This document shows positions 24,177 to 33,745 of a stretch of DNA of 46,005 nt, in pieces; position 1 is the first letter of the stretch, and each line of letters begins with the position of its first letter. Position numbers and translations under genes: made by a program. Under the pieces are notes generated by a model, which saw nothing but the letters and a program-made list of their open reading frames with translations, was not told where the DNA came from and did not search any database. This DNA is from an uncultured Verrucomicrobiota bacterium (GTDB lineage Bacteria; Verrucomicrobiota; Verrucomicrobiia; Limisphaerales; UBA1412). The stretch spans positions 1-46,005 of the forward strand of contig CALXMK010000022.1 in the NCBI GenBank assembly GCA_944389455.1. Direction: 5' to 3'.

Positions 24177-27100
24177 TTAGGATATCATAGTCGAAGTGGC
24201 ATTCTTTCGAACTTGATTAATTGTTTCTATCAATGCAATCCTGGTTTCTTTGTCAAATAATTTGATGAAGCTAAGAGGCCTATCAAACGGAGTTTTGAGA
24301 AGTATTTCAGTATTTTCCATATAGCCGTTTGTTTCTATATAGGAAATAATCTTTTCAACAAAAGCAATTTGATTTTGATTTAGTGATTGATCATTGATGA
24401 ATTTAGAGAACGCCTGCATAGCCGCTTCATGGTTGAGTTTGGCAATTTGGCGAACTAATAATCCAAAAGGGGTGTCTTTGAATTCTCTTTTATAATCTTC
24501 TTTATTTCCCAATTCACAGGTCAGGATTCTCTCCAACTCTTGATACTCTAATTGTGACAAAGGAATATTATTCGTCAGTTTGTAAATAGGCATCGATTCA
24601 TTGCGATGCTCATGGATAAATCGGTTGACCTTGGCTCGGTACTCCTCAAAATCATAGGAAGCATCCAGCGGTGAACCCTCCTGCCGATCGATGACGGGGT
24701 CGGTAAGCCTGGTGACGATGAGCTTTTGTTTGCCGCTGCCCTCGTCCAGGAATTTGATGAGGTCCCGCAGCTCCTTCCGCACCCATTCAAAGCGCAGAAT
24801 GTCACCTGCCTCCCAGAAGGCGTCGCCCTGAACCTCCCGAATCACACCCAGCTTCTCCTTCACTTGGGGGATGCTGACCTTGCGCTCAAGTAGGGCGGCG
24901 GTCTCCCGCAGCTGCTGCTGGGCATAGCGGAACGCCGGTAGCTGTTCAACGTCGGAAAGAATCAGACCGTACATAAAGTTGTCAAATCTCTTGGCAAATT
25001 CGTCGGTGTCGTTCAGTCGCACCAGAGGTGCGATATGCTCCAGCAGTTCTCCCTTGTCGCTCTCGCTGATGAGGGTGAAGGCCTCCGGTTTTTTGAACTT
25101 TTCCACATACTGCATCCGCAGCTTGACGGAAATCAGCTCCGGCTGCAGCTCGGCAACCTGCCTGTGACAGCCTTCCACCAGTTCATCCCGCCAAGCCTGA
25201 TAGTCCTCTCCGGCAAAAGCGCCCTCCTGGAGGGCCATGGCGATTTTCACTTGCTTGCCGAAGATGTTTTCCGACAGGGTTTTCGTCTCCTGGGTCTCAT
25301 ATCCTTCCTTGTGCTCCCGGAAATACTCAAAGTTGCCGCAGTAGTCGAAAATCAGGAAGCGGCGCTTGTCCGTGTATTCTCCGTCAATCTGGTCAATGCA
25401 GTTCAGGTCCTTGCACAGCCGGGTACCCCGGCCAATCATCTGCCAGAACTTTGTCTTGGAGCGCACCTTCTTGAAAAACACCAGGTTGACGCACTCCGGT
25501 ACGTCGATGCCCGTGTCCATCATGTCTACCGATACGGCGATGTGGGGCTCTTTCTCCGCCTGCTTGAAGTCGTCGATGATGGTCTGGGCGTAGGGGTCAT
25601 CGCAGATGACTCGCTGGGCGAACTTCCCGTGATAGTGGGGATAGAGCTTGTTGAACCGCTTCAAAATGAACTCCGCGTGGCGCTTGTTCTGGGCGAAGAG
25701 GATGGTCTTGCCCAGCCGGTCGCCTCCGGCCACTTTGATACCTCGCTCCATCAAATCCTGGAGCACCGTGTCCACGGTGAGCTCGTTGAACACAAATTTG
25801 TTTAGCGCCTCCGAGGAGATGAACTCCGGCATCACACCATCCTCGATGAAGTCATCCTCATAGCGTTCCTTGTCCTCCTCAGAAAGGTCGTCGTAGGTGA
25901 TGCCTTCCTCCAGAAACTTGGTCTTGACCTCGTAGTTGTAATAGGGCACCAGTACATGGTCCTGATGCACCGCCGTCTCGTAGGCGTAGGCGTAGGTGGG
26001 CACGCCGTGTTCCATCTCAAAGAAGTCGTAGGTGTTGCGGTCCACATCGGTCTTTGGCGTGGCGGTCAGGCCCACCATCAGGGCGTCAAAATACTCAAAA
26101 ATGGCCCGGTACTTCTTGAAAATGCTCCGGTGGCTCTCGTCAATGATGATGAGGTCGAAGTGAGCCGGGGTAAAGAGCTGCCGCCCGTCCTTGGACTTCG
26201 TGTCGTCGATGGCGTTAAGGATGGTCGGGTAGGTGGAGAACACGATGCGGGCATTTCGGTCATCCTTGTTGGAGCAGAGGTTGCACAGGGACATATCGGG
26301 CAGATAGTTCTTGAAATCGTCCTTGGCTTGCTTCACCAAAGCGGTGCGGTCGGCCAGAAACAGAATATTTGTCACCCATTTGCCCCGGCTCAGGACGTCC
26401 GTCAGGCTGGAGGCCGTCCGGGTCTTGCCGGTGCCGGTGGCCATGACCAGCAGATGCTTTCGGAACCCCTTCTGTACCTGACCGCAGACGGCCCGAATGG
26501 CCTCCTTCTGATAGTAGCGGTCGGTGATTTTGTCGTCGATGGGAATGTCGTCCAGGTTCTGCCGTTCCTCCCGGCGGTTCATCAGCTTCTGCAAATCCTC
26601 CTTGCTGAAGATGCCGCTGACTTTTCTCTGGGGGCCGCTCCGGTCATCCCAGAAATAGGTCTCAAAGCCGTTGGTGGTGAATATCATTGGGCGGCGGCCG
26701 AACTTCCGCTCCAGACAGTCGGCATACAAAGCCGCCTGCTTGCGCCCGATGTTGGGGGCCTTGCTCGACCGCTTGGCCTCCACCACCGCCAGGGGCAGAC
26801 CGTCCTTCCCGAAGAGCACATAGTCGCAGTAGCCGGGCTGACCCGGCACGCCTGCCATGCCCTCCACCTCGTACTCCTCCCGCACATCGGCGTCGGGGCC
26901 GTCGAATTTCCAGCCCATCTGCTTCATGTCCACGTCGATGTAGATCTTCCGGGTCTTGAACTCCGAGAGGTCCTCCGGCTGGAAGGTGCGGGCCTGCTGG
27001 TGCTGCTCCTTGGCTGCCGTGTACTGGGCGGACATCTCTTCGATTTGCTTGCGCAGGGTCTCGATTTGGGCCTCTTTTTCGTCCAGCAGGCTCTCCTGCT

Positions 27101-27557
27101 CCCTGACTTTGGCGGCGTCCACTTCCACCTGTTCGGAGGGAATGAGGGAGGGGTCAAACCTGCGCTCCTGGTAGTCGCTGCCGTAGCAGTAGTCGATCCA
27201 CTCCACGAACTCAAAGAGGCCCCGGAGCGCCGCCAGGGCGTCGCTCTTCTGCACGCTGCGCTCCGTATGTACCGCCAGATTGCCCAGCTTGATGATAAAG
27301 GGAAGCTTGCCCCAGGTGTTGGAGTCCACGGCAAAGCGGAAGGTGGGCTCGTGGATGAGGGACTGGAGATTATCCTTGTAAGGCAACTTCATGGTGGTGT
27401 CGGCGGCATAGACCCACTTCACCGCCAGCTCCAGGGCCTTGCGGCAGCCCACGGCGCACAATGCCGGCGTGGAGGCAAAAATCTTCTCCGCCTCCATGCA
27501 CGCCGGTGCAAAGAGGGCGTATTCGGTTTTGGATTGGAGGAAGGAGAAGTTGGGCAT
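24177..27557 (-). CDS. hsdR: Type I restriction enzyme, R (endonuclease/translocase) subunit
   Basis: Starting at ATG 27557 it has about 1,126 residues; a GTG at 27566 is also in frame, but GAGGTG six bases before the ATG favours the latter. An N-terminal DUF4145-like helical region (to about 130) is followed by a coiled coil (150-200). The PD-(D/E)XK nuclease is next (CDYVLFGKDGLPLAVVEAKR). The SF2 motor follows: MATGTGKTRTA (Walker A), IIDESHRSIFKKY (motif II), VGLTATP (motif III), then SVDMMDTGIDVPE and QMIGRGTRLCKD (motifs V and VI). The C-terminus is the EcoEI-type R C-terminal domain. It cuts unmethylated DNA far from its site after translocation, as a complex with HsdM and HsdS. Most of the gene is GC-rich, but the last 130 or so codons are AT-rich, which suggests a chimaera. 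Confidence 0.95.
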   Translation of the reverse strand: MPNFSFLQSKTEYALFAPACMEAEKIFASTPALCAVGCRKALELAVKWVYAADTTMKLPYKDNLQSLIHEPTFRFAVDSNTWGKLPFIIKLGNLAVHTERSVQKSDALAALRGLFEFVEWIDYCYGSDYQERRFDPSLIPSEQVEVDAAKVREQESLLDEKEAQIETLRKQIEEMSAQYTAAKEQHQQARTFQPEDLSEFKTRKIYIDVDMKQMGWKFDGPDADVREEYEVEGMAGVPGQPGYCDYVLFGKDGLPLAVVEAKRSSKAPNIGRKQAALYADCLERKFGRRPMIFTTNGFETYFWDDRSGPQRKVSGIFSKEDLQKLMNRREERQNLDDIPIDDKITDRYYQKEAIRAVCGQVQKGFRKHLLVMATGTGKTRTASSLTDVLSRGKWVTNILFLADRTALVKQAKDDFKNYLPDMSLCNLCSNKDDRNARIVFSTYPTILNAIDDTKSKDGRQLFTPAHFDLIIIDESHRSIFKKYRAIFEYFDALMVGLTATPKTDVDRNTYDFFEMEHGVPTYAYAYETAVHQDHVLVPYYNYEVKTKFLEEGITYDDLSEEDKERYEDDFIEDGVMPEFISSEALNKFVFNELTVDTVLQDLMERGIKVAGGDRLGKTILFAQNKRHAEFILKRFNKLYPHYHGKFAQRVICDDPYAQTIIDDFKQAEKEPHIAVSVDMMDTGIDVPECVNLVFFKKVRSKTKFWQMIGRGTRLCKDLNCIDQIDGEYTDKRRFLIFDYCGNFEYFREHKEGYETQETKTLSENIFGKQVKIAMALQEGAFAGEDYQAWRDELVEGCHRQVAELQPELISVKLRMQYVEKFKKPEAFTLISESDKGELLEHIAPLVRLNDTDEFAKRFDNFMYGLILSDVEQLPAFRYAQQQLRETAALLERKVSIPQVKEKLGVIREVQGDAFWEAGDILRFEWVRKELRDLIKFLDEGSGKQKLIVTRLTDPVIDRQEGSPLDASYDFEEYRAKVNRFIHEHRNESMPIYKLTNNIPLSQLEYQELERILTCELGNKEDYKREFKDTPFGLLVRQIAKLNHEAAMQAFSKFINDQSLNQNQIAFVEKIISYIETNGYMENTEILLKTPFDRPLSFIKLFDKETRIALIETINQVRKNATSTMIS

Positions 27558-27572
27558 GTGGGTCACCTCAAT

Positions 27573-28223
27573 TTAAAAAAAGTATCTTCCTAAAAACATA
27601 AGTTGATCTTTTCGAGTATATAGAGGGTCGTGTAATTCATCCGCAACTGGTAATAAGGCATCAGAAATTTCCTTTATACGTTTTTTTAACAGCTCATCAT
27701 TTCCGTCGTCATTAAGCCAAGTCCGGTAAGTGCTCAAATTATCATGGTCGATAGGGTCATAACCTAATGATTTAACAAAATCGTATATGGAATACGGAAT
27801 CTTTCCTCTGGCAGTTTCAAGTTCATCAAGTAAGGATAGAATTTCGTAGCAATCGTTATGTATATTTCGTTTCTCTCCCCAGACTGGCCTATAATAACGG
27901 TAATAGTCTTCATATCCCATTATTTTTGAGATGATATCATATACCTCTTTTATTGAATCGTATTCATATTGAAGTTTTATACCTTGGTTATTCCTGAGAT
28001 TAGCCAAAAAGTAGAAGACAAGTCCTGTTACGCATCCGCAACTTGCAGAGACTAACACCCCTGATAACCAATTGTTGTATTTGTAAACAATCCAGGACAA
28101 TAGGAGCAATAATAGAAAAAACACAAAAATCCAAATTGACCACTTAAAATTTGGTAAACGAATCATTCGACTTCTTGCTTCTTTTTTTCGATATTTGATT
28201 ATGGCGCGCGTAGTTTTGTCCAT
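27573..28223 (-). CDS. Unrecognised two-helix membrane protein inside the hsd operon
   Basis: A start at ATG 28223 (216 residues, MDKTTRA) is preferred because AGGA lies eight bases upstream. A GTG at 28238 overlapping the hsdS stop would add five residues. After a very basic N-terminus (KYRKKEARSRMIR) come two membrane helices at about residues 28-48 and 52-74, separated by a short polar turn. A mostly helical soluble domain of about 140 residues follows, rich in Tyr, Asp and Leu (KEVYDIISKIMGYEDYYRYY, LSLLDELETARGK). I do not recognise a family. The gene ends 15 bases before the hsdR start and is tightly packed in the operon, so it is translated with the restriction genes. An accessory or independent defence role is possible but unproven. 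It is AT-rich compared with hsdM and hsdR. Confidence 0.8.
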   Translation of the reverse strand: MDKTTRAIIKYRKKEARSRMIRLPNFKWSIWIFVFFLLLLLLSWIVYKYNNWLSGVLVSASCGCVTGLVFYFLANLRNNQGIKLQYEYDSIKEVYDIISKIMGYEDYYRYYRPVWGEKRNIHNDCYEILSLLDELETARGKIPYSIYDFVKSLGYDPIDHDNLSTYRTWLNDDGNDELLKKRIKEISDALLPVADELHDPLYTRKDQLMFLGRYFF

Positions 28224-28234
28224 ATGAAAGTTCC

Positions 28235-29332
28235 TCACCCAAAATACTCCTGCATTAGCGCCTTTTTCAGCGTTTCCAACTTTTTAAGGCCACGGCTGAT
28301 AGTGGCTTTTGTTTCTTCTGTTTGCTCGACAAAGGCGGAAAATTGGTTTTGCAACTCTACTGGTGGTAGCATTATTAAAAAACTCCGAATGTCTTTTGCC
28401 GATATATGGGGAACAAGTGATCCCGTGACATTACAATGCACATCAAATTTGCCTAGAATAAAGCAGTACATAAGATAATTCTGATTAATATCAACTGCCC
28501 GAATTCTAGCCGTTCGCTGAATTAATAGTGCAGGTAGGTGTTCTTCGTCTACCATAGCTATTTTAAATCCTTCTGAAATCCACGGTCGGTCAAGAGCTAT
28601 AACAATATCATCTTTTTGTAGAGTATACACTTCATATCCCTCGACACTATTCCAATGTTTGCAGTCCTCCCAGTTAATCTTTTGTGGCATAATAATTAGT
28701 CCACCGCAAATATTAACGCCATATTCTGTATACTGCGTACTATCAAATGGAAAACCTGAAAGCAGATCAATGTGCTTTTCAGTTTGTTCCATTTTCCATC
28801 CCATTGGATTCGCTACCGGGTCTCCAAACATTTCCAAAAACCGCGCTTTAACCAGCTCATCCAGCTTGTCCAGCTGCTGGCGGCGTTTGGCAATCAGGTC
28901 GCTGACCTTGTCCAGTACCGCCGCAATCCTGCGTTGTTCGTCAAGGGGCGGGAGCGAGATTTCCATTTTCCTCATATCAGCTTGGGTAAGTTTCTGACGA
29001 GTAGCACCATTAACAAGCCCGGTCACATCATAAAACATCAGAGAATAACACAGATAATCAACATCTAATCCTTCTTTGGGTTTCAAAACATGAGCGTGGT
29101 TATTTACCCAGCATTTCCCCGATACTCGATATGCAATCGGTTTATCTTTTGAGCCAAAATTCCCGCCGTCCTCTGCTAGCAAAACTAATTCGTCATCAAA
29201 GATATAGTCAGCTACATAATCTTGAACTCCATTTGCTCCATAATATGGATATGGACCAGGCTTGCGTTCCGTTGCAGTAATTGGCACCCGCTTACTGTCT
29301 AATATTTCACAAATATCACCTATTCTCGCCAT
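28235..29332 (-). CDS. hsdS: Type I restriction-modification specificity subunit
   Basis: This protein of about 365 residues starts at ATG 29332, which overlaps the hsdM stop as TGATG (a GTG at 29335 is the alternative). It has the normal HsdS layout: target-recognition domain 1 (about 1-125), central conserved helical region (LPPLDEQRRIAAVLDKVSDL and QQLDKLDELVKARFLEMFG, about 130-180), target-recognition domain 2 (180-320) and the distal conserved repeat (LPPVELQNQFSAFVEQ then KKLETLKKALMQEYFG). Each TRD reads one half of a bipartite DNA site for the M2S methyltransferase. The TRDs are AT-rich and the conserved helices GC-rich, as expected for domains exchanged between systems. Only one hsdS is present, with no inverted second copy. 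Confidence 0.93.
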   Translation of the reverse strand: MARIGDICEILDSKRVPITATERKPGPYPYYGANGVQDYVADYIFDDELVLLAEDGGNFGSKDKPIAYRVSGKCWVNNHAHVLKPKEGLDVDYLCYSLMFYDVTGLVNGATRQKLTQADMRKMEISLPPLDEQRRIAAVLDKVSDLIAKRRQQLDKLDELVKARFLEMFGDPVANPMGWKMEQTEKHIDLLSGFPFDSTQYTEYGVNICGGLIIMPQKINWEDCKHWNSVEGYEVYTLQKDDIVIALDRPWISEGFKIAMVDEEHLPALLIQRTARIRAVDINQNYLMYCFILGKFDVHCNVTGSLVPHISAKDIRSFLIMLPPVELQNQFSAFVEQTEETKATISRGLKKLETLKKALMQEYFG

Positions 29333-30861
29333 CACAGCATCCCCTCCAATTCCTTGAGGCCCGCCGTGATTTCTGTTTCCAGCCGGTTCAAGTCGGCCAA
29401 GATTTCCTGCGTAGAGGGGTACTCCTCCGGCACATATTCCACCTTTTTGTACTTGTTGATGGAAAGGTCATAGTCGTTGTCGGCAATCTCCTGCTTCGGC
29501 ACAAAGAAGCTCTGCTCCGTGCGCTGCCGGTCGGCCTCCTGCTCAAGATTGTGGAACCGTTCGATAATGTCTGGAATGTCGTTCTCTGAAAGCTCGCTGC
29601 GTTTGTCATCCAGAGAAAAGCCGTCGGCCTTCATATCATAAAACCATACATTTTCGGTGCCGCCCGCGCCGGTCTTGGTGAACACCAGCACCGCCGTGGA
29701 CACCCCGGCGTAGGGCTTGAACACGCCGGAGGGCATGGAGATGACCGCCCGCAGCTGATGGTTCTCCACCAGCTCTTTGCGGATGGCCTTGTGGGCCTTG
29801 GAGGAGCCGAACAGCACTCCGTCCGGCACGATGCAGGCGCACTGACCGCCCTTTTTCAGCATCCGCAGGAAGAGGGCCAGAAACAGCAGCTCGGTCTTTT
29901 TCGTATTGGTGACGGCTTTCAGATTGTCGTGGATGCTCTCGGCGTCCACCGTGCCCTTGAAGGGGGGATTGGCCAGGCACATGGTGAACTTGTCCCGAAT
30001 CTCGTTCTGCTTGGACACGCTGTCCTTGTAGTCGATCTCCGGGCGGCTGATGGAGTGGAGCATCAGATTCATGGCGGAGATGCGCAGCATGGTCCGGTCG
30101 GTGTCAAAGCCGGTGAACATGGGGCCTGCAAAATGCTCCCACTGCTCGCTGGTCATGGTGCTCTCATAGTGGCCCCGGACATACTCCGCCGCCGACACCA
30201 GAAAACCCGCCGTACCGCAGGCCGGGTCGCAGATGGTGTCCTCCGGTGTGGGCTGCAGCAGCTCCACCATCATGTTGATGATGTGCCGGGGTGTGCGGAA
30301 CTGGCCGTTCTGACCCGCGGTGGACAGCTTGCCCAACATATACTCGTACAAATCGCCCTGCATATCCAGCCCCGTCAGGTCGTGCTCATAGAGGTCGTCC
30401 AGCCCGGTGATGATTTTTTGCAGCACCTGGGGCGTGGGGATGAGGAACATGGCGTCGCTCATATAGCGGGCAAAGGCGGTGTTGCCCTCGCCGCCGTCCG
30501 CCTCGTCCTCGATTTCCACCAGTTCGCCCTGCTGGTTGAAGTCCGGCAAACGGCCGTGCTTCATGTTCTTGATGGCGGGGAAAACCTGCTGGGAAATCAC
30601 GTCGTAAATGGCCCGGGGGTCGTTGTTTTTGAACTTGCTCCAGCGCATGGATTGGCCCACAGGGGACTGGGGGAAAATCTTGTCCAGCTTCTCGCCGGTT
30701 GTATTTTCAAATTCCTCGGCTTCCAGTTCCTTTTCGTCCAGAGAGCGGATGAACATGAGATAGGTCAGCTGCTCGATGACTGTCAGGGGGTTGGTGATGC
30801 CCCCCGCCCAGATGTCCGTCCAGATTTTATCCACTTTATTTTTGATGTTTCCGGTAATCAT
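29332..30861 (-). CDS. hsdM: Type I DNA adenine methyltransferase M subunit
   Basis: A 509-residue N6-adenine methylase. The N-terminal HsdM_N helical domain (MITGNIKNKVDKIWTDI...) covers residues 1-140. The SAM-binding motif I is DPACGTAGFLV (about 207-217), and the catalytic motif IV is NPPF (about 295), followed by GTVDAESIHDN. The C-terminal helices contact HsdS. It methylates host DNA at the HsdS-defined site and is also part of the restriction complex. It is first in the operon and overlaps hsdS by one base. GC-rich codon use contrasts with the surrounding chromosome. The proteins look most like Firmicutes type I systems, so acquisition is inferred. Confidence 0.95.
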   Translation of the reverse strand: MITGNIKNKVDKIWTDIWAGGITNPLTVIEQLTYLMFIRSLDEKELEAEEFENTTGEKLDKIFPQSPVGQSMRWSKFKNNDPRAIYDVISQQVFPAIKNMKHGRLPDFNQQGELVEIEDEADGGEGNTAFARYMSDAMFLIPTPQVLQKIITGLDDLYEHDLTGLDMQGDLYEYMLGKLSTAGQNGQFRTPRHIINMMVELLQPTPEDTICDPACGTAGFLVSAAEYVRGHYESTMTSEQWEHFAGPMFTGFDTDRTMLRISAMNLMLHSISRPEIDYKDSVSKQNEIRDKFTMCLANPPFKGTVDAESIHDNLKAVTNTKKTELLFLALFLRMLKKGGQCACIVPDGVLFGSSKAHKAIRKELVENHQLRAVISMPSGVFKPYAGVSTAVLVFTKTGAGGTENVWFYDMKADGFSLDDKRSELSENDIPDIIERFHNLEQEADRQRTEQSFFVPKQEIADNDYDLSINKYKKVEYVPEEYPSTQEILADLNRLETEITAGLKELEGML

Positions 30862-31267
30862 CTCTTCTGCCCTACTGAGATATTAATTCTATATAAAAAT
30901 TTTATTTTAGTAAAGTGAATTCTGTAATGAAATTATGTTTGGAAAAGGAGATATGAGTGGATAGGATGGGATAAGAGTAGATATATTGAGAGGGGAGAGA
31001 GGACTTCATTGCAGCAGATGATCATAAGATTTTCCTTGTTCATCTATTCCTTTATGATAGAACCTCCTTGAAGTCCGGTATAGATGTAGATATATCTTGA
31101 GATGGTATCCCAAGCCTCAGAACAATGGGGGTAGCTTGGGCGCCCGCCCCCCCGCGACCGTATTGGGATTGGCATTGGTTTTGACCTTGTGTTTCATAGT
31201 AGATAGTTTTTTTGCATTGAATTGGATTAGCATGGAGAGGCAGGGCTTGCCGTACATGCAGCGGCCA
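30862..31267. other. Spacer between hsdM start and uvrA-like stop
   Basis: Apart from the hsd promoter no gene is visible. A G/C-run stretch (31141-31152, GCCCGCCCCCCC) downstream of the uvrA-like stop on the minus strand is noted, but I do not see a full terminator. Confidence 0.5.
30886..30914 (-). promoter_or_regulatory. Promoter of the hsd operon
   Basis: Read on the minus strand: TTTACT, 17 bases, TAGAAT, about 25 bases before the hsdM ATG. A decayed copy with a 19-base spacer lies in front of the hsdM remnant at 34104-34134. Confidence 0.6.
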
Positions 31268-33745
31268 TTATAGATATTTTCCGGTAATGCTGTTTTTGTT
31301 TTCCTTAATCTCTATCGGCGTTCCTTTTGCCACAATGTATCCGCCATCCTCCCCTCCGCCGGGCCCCATGTCAATCACATAGTCGGCATTACGAATGACG
31401 TCAAGGTCGTGTTCAATGACAATAACGGTTGCACCCTTATCCAAAAGCGCTTGAAAAACGTCTAAAAGTACTTGAACATCAAGAGGATGTAAACCGATAG
31501 TAGGCTCATCGAACACAAAAACCGAATCTGTTTGTGCTTTACCGATCTCGCCTGCCAACTTTAAACGCTGTGCTTCCCCGCCGGACAGACTGGGTGTTTC
31601 CTCCCCGAGCGTGAGGTAACCAAGACCGAGCTGCTGGAGAATGCTTAGTTTCTGACTGACAGATTTCATATCCTTGCAAAAGTCGATGGCAGAATTTACA
31701 TCCATGTCCATCAGTTCGGGGAGGGAAGCACTTGCGCCTGCCTTGTTTTTGAGTCTCACAGCGTAAGCTTCCCTTGAATAGCGGGATCCGTGGCAGTCGG
31801 GGCAGGGAATATTTACATCCGGCAGAAATTGAACATCCAGACTGACAACTCCTGTTCCGTCGCAACCGGAACAGCGCAAAGCACCGGTGTTATAAGAGAA
31901 ATCGCTCGCCTTATACCCTTTCTCCCTGGCATCGGCAGATTTTGAATATAACTTTCTCAATTCATCATGCACATTTGCATAGGTGGAGACCGTAGAACGG
32001 ACATTGATCCCAATAGGCGTTGCGTCAATGAGCTTGACGCGGCGGATGCCCTCGGCGGTGACGGCGCGAATATGCGTTGGCAACGCACTGCCGCTGATCT
32101 TCGCCTCTAACGCAGGAACAAGACTTTCCAGTACCATCGTCGTCTTGCCGGAGCCGGATACTCCCGTGACAACGGTAAGTCTGCCTTTGGGGATATCCAC
32201 TTCTAAAGGTTTTACAGTATGTATTTGAGAGGTAGAAAGATGGATTATGCCCTTTGTGAACAGGTCGCTCTTTGCAGGACTGCTGCGCAGCATTGTCTCG
32301 GCTTTGCCGGAGAGAAAGGGGCCGATTTGAGAAGCAGGGTTTTCTTTAATTGAGCAGAGTAATCCTTGGGCAATAATATGACCGCCCTTTGCTCCTGCTT
32401 CAGGTCCCATTTCTATGATCCAATCCGCTTCTTTCAAAATCTGAGTGTCATGATCTACCAAAATAACAGAATTGCCATCTGATACCAAATCGTGCATCAC
32501 ACCTGTCAGCCCGAGAATGTTAGACGGGTGCAGCCCGATGGATGGCTCGTCTAACACATAGAGGACACCCGTGGTACGGTTACGGACGGCACGGGCAAGC
32601 TGCATCCGCTGCCGTTCGCCGGTAGAAAGTGTAGCAGCGGATCGCTCAAGAGTCAGGTAGCCCAGTCCTAAATCCATAAGCCGTTTTGCAGTGTTTTCAA
32701 AAGCTTCGCAGATACTCACTGCCATAGGATACATCTCTTCCGGCAGGCTTTCCGGTAAGCCTTGCACCCATGCAATCAGTTCGGAGAGTGTCATTGTGCA
32801 GGCTTCGTCCAGAGAGATCCCCTGCAGCTTTGGAGTACGAGCAGCAGCCGAGAGTCGTGAGCCATGACATTCCGGACAAACATCTTCTTTCAGAAACTTT
32901 TCCACCCGCTTCATGCCTTTTTCATCCTTGACTTTAGCGAGTGCATTTTCCACAGTGTAAACAGCGTTATAGTAAGTGAAGTCAAGTTCACATGCCTGAT
33001 TGGAGTTTTTTGCTTTGTAGAGGATATGTTTTTTCTCGGCGGGGCCGTGGTAGACAATTTCTTTCTCCTGTTGGGTCAGGTCACGGAACGGTATATTGGT
33101 TCGAACACCCATTGCGCGGCAGACGTCGGTCATCAGCGACCACATCAGGCTATTCCACGGAGCAACGGCACCCTCATCAATACTGAGGGATTCATCAGGC
33201 ACCAGCGACGCCAGATTCACAGTACGAACGCTGCCCGTGCCTGCACATTTCGGACAGGCGCCCTGCGAATTGAATGCCAGTTCCTCAGCGGATGGAGCAT
33301 AGAAATGAGCACGGCATTCGTGGCAGATAAGTTCCTTACCAGCAGCGACTGCAAGCGACGGAGTGAGATAATGTCCGTTTGGGCAACGGTGGTTTGCAAG
33401 CCGGGAATACATAAGCCGCAAACTGTTCAAAAGTTCCGTTCCGGTTCCAAAAGTGCTTCGGATCCCCGGTACTCCGGGACGCTGATGGAGCGCCAGTGCG
33501 GCCGGAACATATAGAACTTCATCCACAGAGGCTTTTGAAGCTTGTGTCATTCGGCGGCGAGTATAGGTTGAGAGTGCCTCCAAATAGCGGCGCGAGCCTT
33601 CAGCATATAAAACACCCAGTGCCAACGAGGATTTCCCCGAGCCGGATACACCTGCAATCCCTACAATTTTTCCGAGGGGTATATCTACATCAATACTTTT
33701 CAGATTGTGGACTTTTGCTCCACGAATCAGCATTTTATCAATCAT
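31268..33745 (-). CDS. UvrA-like ABC-type ATPase (UvrA paralogue)
   Basis: This 825-residue protein is shorter than true UvrA (about 940). It keeps two ABC ATPase halves: Walker A GVSGSGKSSLA (about 33) and GVSGSGKTTMV (about 525), signatures LSTGERQRMQLAR and LSGGEAQRLKLAGE, and Walker B with DEPSIGLHP and DEPTIGLHP. Zinc-binding cysteine pairs are present (CPECHGSRLS, CSGCDGTG with CPDCHGSRYS, CPKCAGTG). The missing length lies in the insertion domains that in UvrA contact UvrB and DNA. Such UvrA2-like proteins occur in Firmicutes and actinomycetes and are linked to tolerance of DNA-binding drugs; that role here is inference. GGAG nine bases before the ATG is a good Shine-Dalgarno sequence. 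An HxlR-type regulator fragment overlaps its start. Confidence 0.9.
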   Translation of the reverse strand: MIDKMLIRGAKVHNLKSIDVDIPLGKIVGIAGVSGSGKSSLALGVLYAEGSRRYLEALSTYTRRRMTQASKASVDEVLYVPAALALHQRPGVPGIRSTFGTGTELLNSLRLMYSRLANHRCPNGHYLTPSLAVAAGKELICHECRAHFYAPSAEELAFNSQGACPKCAGTGSVRTVNLASLVPDESLSIDEGAVAPWNSLMWSLMTDVCRAMGVRTNIPFRDLTQQEKEIVYHGPAEKKHILYKAKNSNQACELDFTYYNAVYTVENALAKVKDEKGMKRVEKFLKEDVCPECHGSRLSAAARTPKLQGISLDEACTMTLSELIAWVQGLPESLPEEMYPMAVSICEAFENTAKRLMDLGLGYLTLERSAATLSTGERQRMQLARAVRNRTTGVLYVLDEPSIGLHPSNILGLTGVMHDLVSDGNSVILVDHDTQILKEADWIIEMGPEAGAKGGHIIAQGLLCSIKENPASQIGPFLSGKAETMLRSSPAKSDLFTKGIIHLSTSQIHTVKPLEVDIPKGRLTVVTGVSGSGKTTMVLESLVPALEAKISGSALPTHIRAVTAEGIRRVKLIDATPIGINVRSTVSTYANVHDELRKLYSKSADAREKGYKASDFSYNTGALRCSGCDGTGVVSLDVQFLPDVNIPCPDCHGSRYSREAYAVRLKNKAGASASLPELMDMDVNSAIDFCKDMKSVSQKLSILQQLGLGYLTLGEETPSLSGGEAQRLKLAGEIGKAQTDSVFVFDEPTIGLHPLDVQVLLDVFQALLDKGATVIVIEHDLDVIRNADYVIDMGPGGGEDGGYIVAKGTPIEIKENKNSITGKYL

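Noticed and set aside
25956..27593. 545-codon open frame on the plus strand
   Set aside because: It is antisense to the GC-rich part of hsdR; its Val/Leu/Gly/His-rich product has no domain pattern, and hsdR motifs on the minus strand are unambiguous.
28235..29332. Phase-variable hsdS inversion system
   Set aside because: There is one hsdS only, with no inverted partial copy and no recombinase gene in the operon.
29758..30918. 386-codon open frame on the plus strand
   Set aside because: It lies antisense to hsdM, whose SAM-binding and NPPF motifs are clear. Long shadow frames are expected in GC-rich genes.
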